Part shown: piece after piece, positions 8,946 to 16,037 of the stretch
How the letters are laid out: every line of letters starts with the position of its first letter
Position numbering within the stretch: the stretch's first letter is position 1
Assembly (NCBI GenBank): GCA_017469355.1
Contig: JAFUGM010000015.1
Location: 1-64,000, forward strand
DNA: 64,000 nucleotides
Reading direction: 5' to 3'
DNA from: Solobacterium sp.
GTDB taxonomy: Bacteria; Bacillota_I; Bacilli_A; Erysipelotrichales; Erysipelotrichaceae
Translations under genes and position numbers: made by a program
Notes under the pieces: generated by a model
What the model saw: only the letters and a program-made list of their open reading frames with translations
Databases searched by the model: none
Told to the model about the DNA's origin: nothing

Positions 8946-9827
8946 TCAGATTTGAACGGTATCTGTACAGAAACGGCTGAGTTTAAAACTGCCGGGTATC
9001 TCTATTCCAAGATCTTTGTAAAACTGTCTTACCTGCTTGTTAGGTGTCTCCACCAGAATTAGACCATCCGATTTCTTCATACACATCAATGACTGTGTCT
9101 TCCCGATCAGCTTTGTCATTGAAATGCCAATCTTTGTCAGCTTCTTCCTCATCTGCAGATAAATGATCGTACATATCATGTCATTCAGCAGTTTCCCCCG
9201 GACTGTCTGATCGCTCCATTTCGATAATGGCAACAGATCCAGATATTCTTTGCTTGTCTTGAATGTGGTCTCAATATCTGTTCTTCCGTAATACTCATCC
9301 AGCATCTCATCCGGCTCAAGTTTCTTATTGCTTGTCAGAATGAAATATCCGTATCTGACAGAGTACCAGTTCTTGTCCTTGTCCGTCGTCGCCTGGTATT
9401 CCTTCTCGTGTTCGTATCGGTATTTTCGGCATCCTTCCAACGCATTGTCCTTATCTACATATACATATGCATATTCCCGGCATCCGAAAATTGTGACTTC
9501 CTTCCGATAACCAAAGTAAGTATGGCCTTGTCTTATGATTTCGTACTTGGCATTGGAAAACAGACTCTTTGTATTGTGATACAGCGTTTTATACGGATAC
9601 CCGTTTTTCGCTGGCATCCGTGCTGTCATGAACTTCTCTATCACCTCTCCGTCTTCATCCACATATGGGGCAGTATCAAGGTTAAATGCGTGAATCAGAT
9701 CCTGATTCATATATCCTGCATCCAGCACAAGTTCATCAATTCGAATATCAAGGCTCTCTGCCACATCGCTCATTACATTCATGATTGTGCTGAAGTCCAG
9801 CACATTTCCGGGCATGATCTGAAACAA
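8946..9827 (-). pseudogene. Truncated IS transposase (IS4/IS1634-like DDE)
   Basis: This is the C-terminal 290 or so residues of a DDE transposase. The second catalytic Asp is in ELVLDAGY and the Glu lies in the YYGRTDIETTFK signature typical of the IS4 superfamily, closest in style to IS1634. The N-terminal third with the first Asp is missing. The frame begins abruptly at FQIMPGNVLDFST, where the homologous family member would already be in mid-domain. At the break point, sequence of another gene starts on the opposite strand. The element is therefore a dead fragment. The C-terminus appears intact up to its stop at 8946. Confidence 0.85.
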
Positions 9828-9950
9828 TACATTCTGCAGGGGTATGCAGTTAACGACCGCCTTCTTTTAGCACAGAATAAAACAATTGAACTGCAGTCTC
9901 GTATTAATGCTGGATCATTCGAGGGAGAAGAAACGAAAGTTCAGGAATGA
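9816..9950 (+). pseudogene. C-terminal remnant of a phage-antirepressor/RhuM-like gene
   Basis: From about 9816 the plus strand reads DLKQYILQGYAVNDRLLLAQ followed by about 24 more residues to a TGA at 9948-9950. The phrase LKQYILQGYAVN resembles the end of RhuM-type proteins, where a helix of this kind closes the domain. The upstream part has been replaced by the IS fragment, so no start codon remains. The assignment rests on a short stretch and is tentative. Confidence 0.4.
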
Positions 9951-10103
9951 CGAACGCACTAATCGTTTCTTCAAGTTTGCGTATGCCAGATGATCATCTG
10001 GTGGTACAGTAAATTGCATAAAGAGACGGAAAGCCGTGTGCGTTAGTAGCGCACGCACGGTTTGTCAGGGGGCGGTTGGCATTAAGTTAATCGCCTACCT
10101 TAT
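9951..10103 (+). mobile_element. 3' end of a group II intron (domains V and VI only)
   Basis: Bases 10031-10063 fold as group II domain V: AAGCCGTG (10031-10038) pairs with CACGGTTT (10056-10063), a two-base bulge CG follows the upper stem, and TGCG/CGCA closes the tip. The catalytic AGC triad sits at 10032-10034. The next hairpin GGCGGTT/AATCGCC and the ending CTACCTTAT fit domain VI and the 3' splice site. No intron-encoded reverse transcriptase is present, and the 5' part has been lost toward the IS/RhuM junction. The intron cannot splice in cis. The exact left edge is uncertain. Confidence 0.75.
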
Positions 10104-10146
10104 ATTGAGGCTATATATGGTTTCGAAGGATGGAGATAAAGAACGG

Positions 10147-10995
10147 ATGAAGACGTCAATTCGGTTTTTCGATGATATGCCGGTAAGGTCTGTCTGGGAT
10201 GAAGAAACTGGGAAATGGTGGTTTTGTGCTGTAGATGTTGTATCAGCAATTGCGGACACGTCAAACCCTAGAATATATTGGGCAACAGTCAAACGTAGAA
10301 ACAAGCAGTTGTTTGCAAATTGCAAACAACTGAAACTGGCGGCTGCGGATGGCAAGAAATATAAAACGGATGTCATTGATGACAATATGTATCAGAAACT
10401 GATGCTGGCGATCAAAAGCCCGAAAAAAGACAGTTTTCAGAACTGGATGGCATCCGTTAACAGTTCTCTGGACGAAAAGAGCAAATTGAAAGCGTACGAT
10501 CTTTTTGAAAGTGGCGCAATTGGCAGTATAGAAGTTGGTACTGTTAATGGACTGCAGCAGATTCATGCATATTTATTTGGCGGCTTATATGAATTTGCCG
10601 GGCAGATCCGGACAAAGAATATCAGTAAGAACGGCTTTACATTTGCGAATGCTATTTATCTTCCGGGAAACCTTAAAAAGATTGAGGAGATGCCTGAATC
10701 ATCACTGCAGGAGATCATCGCAAAATATGTTGAGATGAATATCGCACACCCGTTTATGGAAGGAAACGGCCGCAGTACCCGAATCTGGCTGGATCTGATA
10801 CTGAAACGGAATCTGGACAAATGCGTGGACTGGAGCCAAATCAGTAAGAAAGAGTATCTTCATGCAATGGAACTCAGTCCCTATGATGAAGCAGAACTTT
10901 TTCAGTTAATCCAATGTGCTTTAACAGATAAAACAGATGATCGAGAGATATTCATGAAAGGCGTCGATTACTCCTACTATTACGAAGAAGAATAA
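10147..10995 (+). CDS. BRO-N domain fused to class III Fic AMP-transferase domain
   Basis: The N-terminal 110 residues form a BRO-N (phage antirepressor) DNA-binding domain: [41 protein letters not shown] and [15 protein letters not shown]. Residues 135-282 form a Fic domain with the full active-site motif HPFMEGNGR (201-209); His201 should be catalytic. The C-terminal helix ends in SYYYE (276-280), the place and form of the class III inhibitory Ser-x-x-x-Glu motif, but the Gly that usually follows is Glu. Fic enzymes transfer AMP to hydroxyl groups of target proteins. The ATG at 10147 has GGATGGAG about 11 bases upstream; an earlier start at 10117 is possible. The gene is flanked by group II intron ends. 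Confidence 0.85.
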   Translation: MKTSIRFFDDMPVRSVWDEETGKWWFCAVDVVSAIADTSNPRIYWATVKRRNKQLFANCKQLKLAAADGKKYKTDVIDDNMYQKLMLAIKSPKKDSFQNWMASVNSSLDEKSKLKAYDLFESGAIGSIEVGTVNGLQQIHAYLFGGLYEFAGQIRTKNISKNGFTFANAIYLPGNLKKIEEMPESSLQEIIAKYVEMNIAHPFMEGNGRSTRIWLDLILKRNLDKCVDWSQISKKEYLHAMELSPYDEAELFQLIQCALTDKTDDREIFMKGVDYSYYYEEE

Positions 10996-11052
10996 TGGAA
11001 TCTGTCCCTGATGAAAAAATGTATAGCCGGATCAGTAAAAGTATCTTATATG

Positions 11053-11260
11053 GTGCGCCTGCTGAAAGGTGAGTGCAGCCCTTGTGACAAAAGAGGGTCT
11101 AACAAGCATTTTCGACGAATGGATACACGGACAGATGAAGCTCCTGTGAGAAATAATGCACAAACCATAAGCATTTAAAGGATGCGCAAGGGAGCGGACC
11201 GTAATTACTATGAAGATTAAAATGCTTTTCACAACCCGAAGTTCATGATTATAATGAACG
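11053..11260 (+). mobile_element. Probable 5' fragment of a group II intron
   Basis: Starts with GTGCGCC, the usual 5' end of group II introns, and continues with the purine-rich, hairpin-rich sequence typical of domain I (GGTGAGTGCAGCCC, CTTGTGACAAAAGAGGG, GGATGCGCAAGGGAGCGGAC). No domain V follows in this copy, so it is 3'-truncated. It lies in the same orientation as the 3' fragment at 9951-10103, on the other side of the Fic gene. The right boundary is estimated. Confidence 0.5.
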
Positions 11261-11384
11261 CGTTATGAAACATCAGGAAGCTATGTATATGGAGATGTGT
11301 AGAAGCGATGCGTACGACGACTTCGTACTGCGGATACGTTTTTCCATTGAGCAGACTGACGCTTGATAAAACACGGTATCACAG

Positions 11385-11413
11385 GTGCGGAGGTAAGAAA
11401 GCCGCACTTTTTT
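11385..11413 (+). terminator. Hairpin with T-run just upstream of lysR
   Basis: GTGCGG (11385-11390) pairs with CCGCAC (11402-11407), followed by TTTTTT. It ends 20 bases before the LysR start, so it would act as a leader attenuator if the lysR promoter lies upstream, or as the end of an upstream transcript otherwise. A 27-codon open frame with three Met codons and one Cys codon at its start (from 11282) precedes it. Confidence 0.7.
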
Positions 11414-11432
11414 ATGGAAGGAGAACACAGCT

Positions 11433-12371
11433 ATGACAATCCAGCAGATCTATTATGCAATCGTAATTTCCGAAACAGGATCAATTAATAAAGCCGCAGA
11501 AACGCTCTATATTTCGCAGCCATCTCTGACCAGTGCGCTTCAGGAACTGGAAAAGTCCATCGGTATTACCATTTTCAACCGATCGGGGCGAGGCGTTACG
11601 GTAACCAATGACGGAAAGGAATTTCTGCAGTATGCCCGTCAGGTATACAACCAGTACGAGCAGCTCCAGGAACGTTATGGTGCAGGGGGACATCTGAAGA
11701 AGAAGTTCAGTGTATCCACCCAGCATTATTCCTTTGCGATCAAGGCGTTTGTGGAGATGGTCAAGAAATTCGACACAAGAGAATATGAGTTCTCCATCAT
11801 GGAAGAGCGAACCAAGGAAGTCATCTCGGATGTCAGTAATGCCAGAAGTGAACTGGGAATACTGTATCTTTCCGATTTTAACCGCAGTGTGATTGGTAAA
11901 CTGCTGCGCGCAAATGGACTTGAGTTCCATCATCTCATTGACTGTAATGCGTATGTCTATGTCTATCGTGAACATCCTCTGGCGAGACAGAAGTCAATTA
12001 AGTTCTCTCAGCTGGAAGATTATCCGTGCCTTTCCTTTGATCAGGGCGATACCAGCTCCTTCTACTTTGCGGAAGAAATTCTCAGCACAAATGAATATGC
12101 CCGCATCATCAAAGCCAATGACAGAGCTACCATGCTGAATCTGATGGTAGGTCTTAACGGATATACGTTATGTTCGGGAATCATCTGTGAAGAGCTGAAT
12201 GGTTCGGATTATGTCGCCATTCCTTATAAGGCAGATGCGGATAACCCAAATGCATCCATGGAGATCGGATATATTACCCGCAGGAATACGGTGCTTGGGG
12301 TAATCGGTGAGCAGTATATCGAGGAATTGAAGGCGTATCTTTCAAAAAGCAAAAACTATAAGACGGAATAA
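11433..12371 (+). CDS. LysR-family transcriptional regulator of sulfur amino-acid genes (predicted)
   Basis: A 312-residue LysR protein. Its winged helix is at residues 1-60 (YAIVISETGSINKAAETLYISQPSLTSALQELEKSIG), followed by an effector domain with two lobes. In Firmicutes, close relatives (CysR, MetR/MtaR, YtlI-like) control cysteine and methionine genes with O-acetylserine, O-acetylhomoserine or homocysteine as co-inducer. The next genes encode O-acetylhomoserine sulfhydrylase and MccBA, and two palindromes of identical geometry precede them (12375, 14653). I therefore infer that this protein binds those boxes. The ATG has AAGGAG upstream. A terminator-like hairpin lies in its own leader. 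Confidence 0.9.
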   Translation: MTIQQIYYAIVISETGSINKAAETLYISQPSLTSALQELEKSIGITIFNRSGRGVTVTNDGKEFLQYARQVYNQYEQLQERYGAGGHLKKKFSVSTQHYSFAIKAFVEMVKKFDTREYEFSIMEERTKEVISDVSNARSELGILYLSDFNRSVIGKLLRANGLEFHHLIDCNAYVYVYREHPLARQKSIKFSQLEDYPCLSFDQGDTSSFYFAEEILSTNEYARIIKANDRATMLNLMVGLNGYTLCSGIICEELNGSDYVAIPYKADADNPNASMEIGYITRRNTVLGVIGEQYIEELKAYLSKSKNYKTE

Positions 12372-12374
12372 ATT

Positions 12375-12391
12375 TATAGGTTTCACCTATA
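12375..12391. promoter_or_regulatory. LysR-type palindrome upstream of metY
   Basis: TATAGGTTTCACCTATA: perfect 7-bp arms around TTC. The form TATAG-N7-CTATA matches the box published for Streptococcus MetR/MtaR-type regulators (TATAGTTTnAAACTATA). A weak -10 (CAGAAT, 12437-12442) would place the box centre about 65 bp upstream of transcription start, the classical LysR position. Confidence 0.6.
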
Positions 12392-12465
12392 GCGAAATAT
12401 TCGATTCGCGTATTAGCGCAAATCACTCATGGGTGGCAGAATAAAACCCGTAGAGGAGAGAAGTT

Positions 12466-12525
12466 ATGAATCGAATCGTAAAAAAATGTTTCTCTTCCGT
12501 ATTGTTGAGTGTAAATCGAATGTGA
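12466..12525 (+). CDS. Putative 19-codon leader peptide before metY
   Basis: MNRIVKKCFSSVLLSVNRM with a good AGAGGAGAG site just upstream. It lies in the 236-bp leader between lysR and metY. It contains one Cys codon and three Ser codons. No terminator hairpin follows, so an attenuator mechanism is not evident; it may be a translated upstream ORF or chance. Its last residues resemble the end of the Cys leader peptide at 14726 (VNR). Confidence 0.4.
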   Translation: MNRIVKKCFSSVLLSVNRM

Positions 12526-12607
12526 CCCTGACATCTGGGGAAAGAAAAACAATCGCATTCATTGACACACATAAAAAACAATAAGGAAAGAAAGAGGTAT
12601 AAACATC

Positions 12608-13912
12608 ATGACAGATATTAGAGATCCCAAGAATTGGAGTATTGAAACAAAGCAGCTTCACGTAGGACAGGAAAGTGCAGATCCCGCAACTGACGCACGT
12701 GCAGTTCCCATCTACGCAACCGCATCTTATGTATTCCACAACTCCCAGCACGCAGCTGACCGCTTCGCACTGAGAGATGCAGGAAACATCTACAGCCGTC
12801 TTACCAACCCGACAGAGGGTGTATTCGAAGCTAGAATCGCTGCTCTTGAAAACGGTGTTGGAGCGCTCGGACTCTCTTCTGGTGCCGCTGCTGTTACATA
12901 CGCAATTCAGGCTCTTGCGAAGGCTGGCGAACATATCGTAGCTTCCAAGACCATCTATGGTGGAACCTACAACCTGCTGGCTCATACACTCCCGTTAACA
13001 TCTGACATCACGACAACATTCGTTGATCCGTATGAAGAAGGTTCCTTCGAAAACGCAATTCAGGAAAACACCAAGGCGATCTTCATTGAAACCCTCGGAA
13101 ACCCGAATTCCAACATTATCGATATTGAAGCAGTTGCCGCAATCGCGCACGCTCACAATATCCCGCTGGTAATCGACAACACCTTCGCTACACCGGTTCT
13201 TGTAAGACCGATCGAATACGGCGCAGACATCGTTGTTCATTCCGCAACCAAGTTCATTGACGGACACGGCACCGCAATCGGCGGCGTGATCGTAGACAGC
13301 GGTAAGTTTGACTGGAAAGCATCCGGCAAATATCCTTGGATCTCCGAAGCGAATCCCAGCTACCATGGTGTATCCTTCGTAGACGCAGCCGGTGCAGCAG
13401 CTTACATTACCTACATCCGTGCGATCCTTCTCCGTGACACAGGCGCAACTGTATCTCCGTTTGCCGCATTCCTGTTCTTACAGGGTCTGGAGACACTGTC
13501 TGTACGTGTAGAACGTCATGTTGAAAATGCGATTAAGGTTGTCAACTATCTGAACAGCCATCCGCAGGTTGAAGCAGTTCACCATCCTTCTCTGGCTACC
13601 GAACCCAGCAATAACCTGTATGCGAAGTTCTTCCCGAACGACGGCGGATCCATCTTCACATTTGAAATCAAGGGTGATGCAGCTACAGCTCAGAAGTTCA
13701 TCGACAACCTGCCGATCTTCTCACTCCTTGCTAACGTGGCAGACGTGAAGTCACTCGTAATTCATCCGGCCAGCACAACACATTCTCAGCTGACGGAAGA
13801 AGAACTCCTGGATCAGGGAATCAAGCCGAATACCATTCGTCTTTCGATCGGTATCGAAAAGGCTGAAGATCTGATCGCTGCTCTCGACACCGCATTCGAA
13901 GCAGTTAAATAA
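12608..13912 (+). CDS. metY: O-acetylhomoserine sulfhydrylase (aminocarboxypropyltransferase)
   Basis: A 434-residue PLP enzyme of the Cys/Met metabolism family that makes homocysteine directly from O-acetylhomoserine and sulfide. The Schiff-base lysine is Lys215 in VVHSATKFIDGHGTAIGG. The opening ETKQLHVGQ, the YSRLTNPTEGVFEARIAALENG segment, and the insertion after the lysine (long SGKYPWISEANPSYHG) are typical of MetY and set it apart from the shorter MetB/MetC enzymes. Strong codon bias suggests high expression. It follows a LysR gene and a LysR-type palindrome, and ends in a good terminator. It supplies homocysteine for methionine and for the mccAB pathway downstream. Confidence 0.93.
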   Translation: MTDIRDPKNWSIETKQLHVGQESADPATDARAVPIYATASYVFHNSQHAADRFALRDAGNIYSRLTNPTEGVFEARIAALENGVGALGLSSGAAAVTYAIQALAKAGEHIVASKTIYGGTYNLLAHTLPLTSDITTTFVDPYEEGSFENAIQENTKAIFIETLGNPNSNIIDIEAVAAIAHAHNIPLVIDNTFATPVLVRPIEYGADIVVHSATKFIDGHGTAIGGVIVDSGKFDWKASGKYPWISEANPSYHGVSFVDAAGAAAYITYIRAILLRDTGATVSPFAAFLFLQGLETLSVRVERHVENAIKVVNYLNSHPQVEAVHHPSLATEPSNNLYAKFFPNDGGSIFTFEIKGDAATAQKFIDNLPIFSLLANVADVKSLVIHPASTTHSQLTEEELLDQGIKPNTIRLSIGIEKAEDLIAALDTAFEAVK

Positions 13913-13941
13913 GAAATCAATTCAGAATTGAATTCGTCGGA

Positions 13942-13970
13942 GGAGCCTTGAAAAAGGCTTCTCTGTTTTT
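13942..13970 (+). terminator. Intrinsic terminator of metY
   Basis: GGAGCCTT pairs with AAGGCTTC around GAAA, followed by TCTGTTTTT. It lies 30 bp beyond the metY stop. Confidence 0.85.
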
Positions 13971-13987
13971 AACGGGAGGGGAAAGAT

Positions 13988-14656
13988 ATGAAATTCAGTG
14001 TAGAACAGAATGTAAAGGATCTTGGCGTAGATGTGGTCGGTGTGGTAATTACCGGGATTGATAATACATCAAAATCCGAAGAATATAAGGCATGGAGAGA
14101 ATCCACGGTCGCATCGTTACTGGAACGATACCGAGACTATGATGTGAAGCAGGATGCAGTTCTGGAAGGGTTTTATTCCCTTCATGCCAAAGTGGGAGTG
14201 CCCCGCAGAAAGAATCCTTCTGCCCCTGAAAATCTGATTCGTCTGCTGGAAAAGAAGCAGGGATTATTTGAAATAAACAAGGCAGTGGATATCTATAATC
14301 TCGTATCACTGGATACCAGACTTGCGTTAGGGGCCCATGATATTGATCGACTGGATGGGAATGTGACACTGCGGCTGACTGATGGAACGGAACGCTTTGT
14401 GCCTCTTGGCAGCCCGGAACCAAAACCGGTCAAGGCAGGGGAGTACTCCTATATTGATGATTCCAATGAGATTGTTTGCCATCTGGAAATTCGTCAGGTG
14501 GAGAAGGACAAGGTAACAGAGGATACGACAAATGTGTTCTATATCGTTCAGGGAAATGAAGCGGTGGAACATCAGGTGCTGCTGGATGCGGCGAAGCAGC
14601 TGATTGATCTTACCGTGCGATTCTGTGGAGGAAGTGGTGAAATTCTTGAGTCATAG
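13988..14656 (+). CDS. Stand-alone B3/4 domain protein
   Basis: A 222-residue soluble protein made up of the B3/B4 tRNA-editing-like domain otherwise found in the beta subunit of phenylalanyl-tRNA synthetase. The recognisable parts are PRRKNPSAPENLIRLLEKKQ, the strand pair INKAVDIYNLVSLDTRLALGAHDIDRL, and the late EVVCHLE-like segment NEIVCHLEIRQ. Free-standing copies are common in bacteria, but their substrate is not established; editing of mischarged tRNA or amino-acid binding are the options. A GGGAGGGGAAAG site precedes the ATG. The stop codon overlaps the LysR-type palindrome that probably drives mccBA. Confidence 0.82.
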   Translation: MKFSVEQNVKDLGVDVVGVVITGIDNTSKSEEYKAWRESTVASLLERYRDYDVKQDAVLEGFYSLHAKVGVPRRKNPSAPENLIRLLEKKQGLFEINKAVDIYNLVSLDTRLALGAHDIDRLDGNVTLRLTDGTERFVPLGSPEPKPVKAGEYSYIDDSNEIVCHLEIRQVEKDKVTEDTTNVFYIVQGNEAVEHQVLLDAAKQLIDLTVRFCGGSGEILES

Positions 14657-14667
14657 TTAAAAACTAT
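14653..14667. promoter_or_regulatory. LysR-type palindrome upstream of mccBA
   Basis: ATAGTTAAAAACTAT: perfect 6-bp arms with a 3-bp spacer, the same spacing as at 12375-12391. It lies across the stop codon of the B3/4 gene and is centred about 66 bp upstream of the predicted mccBA transcription start (about 14726). The promoter there has a perfect -10 but no recognisable -35, as expected for an activated promoter. Confidence 0.65.
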
Positions 14668-14713
14668 AGCTCTATATAATGCATGCGTATGGCGGAGCGA
14701 TTTGATCTTTGCC

Positions 14714-14719
14714 TATAAT
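14714..14719 (+). promoter_or_regulatory. -10 element of mccBA leader transcript
   Basis: TATAAT with no good -35 at 17-19 bp upstream. Six bases separate it from the ATG of the leader peptide, so transcription should begin at or within a base or two of that ATG. Confidence 0.65.
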
Positions 14720-14725
14720 GAAGCC

Positions 14726-14782
14726 ATGGAGACAAGACTTACATTTGTGAAAGTTTGTTGTTGTATGAAAGTGAACCGGTGA
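14726..14782 (+). CDS. Cysteine leader peptide of mccBA attenuator
   Basis: An 18-residue reading frame, METRLTFVKVCCCMKVNR, ending in TGA at 14780-14782. It contains three consecutive TGT codons (14756-14764). No ribosome site precedes the ATG, and the -10 element ends only 6 bases upstream, so it would be translated from a leaderless transcript. Immediately after the stop codon lies one arm (14783-14794) of an antiterminator helix that excludes the terminator at 14823-14856. A ribosome stalled on the Cys codons would leave this arm free; a ribosome reaching the stop codon would cover it. This is the textbook layout of an amino-acid attenuator, here for cysteine. Confidence 0.75.
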   Translation: METRLTFVKVCCCMKVNR

Positions 14783-14828
14783 CGGAGATTTTTCATACAT
14801 TCCATACAGTATTGAAGAATTTACTCCG
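14783..14828 (+). promoter_or_regulatory. Predicted antiterminator helix
   Basis: CGGAG (14783-14787) pairs with CTCCG (14824-14828), and TTTTTC (14789-14794) pairs with GAAGAA (14814-14819, one G-U), across a small internal loop. The right arm uses the bases that form the left arm of the terminator at 14823-14830, so the two structures cannot coexist. Confidence 0.65.
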
Positions 14829-14856
14829 CCATGAAATGTAACCGGGCGGAGTTTTT
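14823..14856 (+). terminator. Attenuator terminator of mccBA
   Basis: ACTCCGCC (14823-14830) pairs perfectly with GGCGGAGT (14845-14852), loop ATGAAATGTAACCG, followed by TTTT. It ends about 20 bases before the mccB start, between leader peptide and operon. Confidence 0.85.
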
Positions 14857-14877
14857 ACTTGAAGGAGGAACGTACTT

Positions 14878-16035
14878 ATGACCAGAAAAATCGAAACACA
14901 ATTGATTCATGCGGGGATTCCCGAAGATGAAGCGACAGGCGCAGTCAATATCCCGATCTATCAGACTTCAACGTATCACCAGACTGCGCTTGGTGTTCAT
15001 AAGGGGTGGGAGTATTCCCGCACTGGCAACCCGACCAGGGCAGCTCTTGAACAGCTGATCGCTGATCTTGAACATGGGACACATGGCTTCGCGTTTGCCT
15101 CAGGCCTGGCCGCACTCACAACCATCCTGCATCTGTTTTCTTCAGGAGATGAGATTCTGATCAGTGAGAATGTATACGGAGGAACGTATCGGCTTCTGGC
15201 AAATGTGTTTGATCAGACTGGCCTGAAGTTTTCCATTGTGGATACGACCGATCTTTCAAAAACTGAAGAAGCACTTTCCCGTCATCCTTCCGCGATTCTG
15301 ATTGAAAGCCCAGCTAATCCACTGCTTACGATTACGGATGTGGAAGCAGTCGCCCAGGCGGCACACCGGGAAGGAGTTCTGGTAATTGTGGACAGCACCT
15401 TCATGACACCGTATCTGATGCGTCCGTTGGATCTTGGGGCTGATATCGTTGTGCACAGTGCCACCAAGTACCTTGGCGGGCACAGTGACCTGATTGCTGG
15501 TCTTGCGGTGGTAAAGGACGAAGAACTTGCGCAGAAGCTTGCGTTCCTGCAGAATGCGGCAGGTGCGGTGCTGGCGCCATTTGACTCCTATCTTCTGATA
15601 CGTGGAATCCGGACTCTGGGTGTGCGGATGGACCGCCATCAGGAAAATACTGCAGCGATCGCATCTTTCCTGAAGGAAAGCCCGGCAGTCAAGTCCGTTT
15701 ATTATCCTGGATTTGAGGATGCTCAGGGCCATGAGATACAAAAGAAACAGGCTTCTGGATTCGGTGCGATGATCTCGTTTGAACTGGCGGAAGAATATGA
15801 TTTCAGAGTTTTCCTTTCTTCCCTGAAACTGATCTATCTTGCGGAGAGCCTTGGTGGGGTGGAGAGTTTGATCTGTCACCCTTCCAGTATGACCCACGCT
15901 TCGATTCCGGAAGAGATCCGGAATAAGGTCGGCATCAGTGAACAGTTACTTCGTCTTTCTGTGGGAATCGAGCATGCGGAAGACCTGATTGAAGACCTGA
16001 ACCAGGCATTTGAACAGAGCAGAAAAGGAGAATGA
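14878..16035 (+). CDS. mccB: Cystathionine gamma-lyase / gamma-synthase family enzyme (MccB-type)
   Basis: A 385-residue PLP enzyme of the Cys/Met family. It has YQTSTYHQ, the YSRTGNPTRAALE phosphate-binding segment and Lys197 in VVHSATKYLGGHSDLIAG. Sequence alone does not separate gamma-synthase, gamma-lyase and beta-lyase activities. The next gene is an MccA-type cystathionine beta-synthase, overlapping this stop region, and that pairing in Bacillus (MccAB) makes cysteine from homocysteine via cystathionine. I therefore favour cystathionine gamma-lyase. Expression is predicted to be under both the LysR-type box and the Cys attenuator upstream. A GAAGGAGG site precedes the ATG. Confidence 0.85.
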   Translation: MTRKIETQLIHAGIPEDEATGAVNIPIYQTSTYHQTALGVHKGWEYSRTGNPTRAALEQLIADLEHGTHGFAFASGLAALTTILHLFSSGDEILISENVYGGTYRLLANVFDQTGLKFSIVDTTDLSKTEEALSRHPSAILIESPANPLLTITDVEAVAQAAHREGVLVIVDSTFMTPYLMRPLDLGADIVVHSATKYLGGHSDLIAGLAVVKDEELAQKLAFLQNAAGAVLAPFDSYLLIRGIRTLGVRMDRHQENTAAIASFLKESPAVKSVYYPGFEDAQGHEIQKKQASGFGAMISFELAEEYDFRVFLSSLKLIYLAESLGGVESLICHPSSMTHASIPEEIRNKVGISEQLLRLSVGIEHAEDLIEDLNQAFEQSRKGE

Positions 16036-16037
16036 TG

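Noticed and set aside
8946-11260. Prophage
   Set aside because: BRO-N and RhuM-like pieces are phage-associated, but there are no structural, packaging, integrase or lysis genes.
12392-12607. S-box (SAM) riboswitch or T-box before metY
   Set aside because: None of the conserved S-box blocks nor the GGTACCGCG box is present.
14653-14667. Palindrome as terminator of the B3/4 gene
   Set aside because: AT-rich arms without a T-run; spacing and similarity to the box at 12375 fit a regulator site better.
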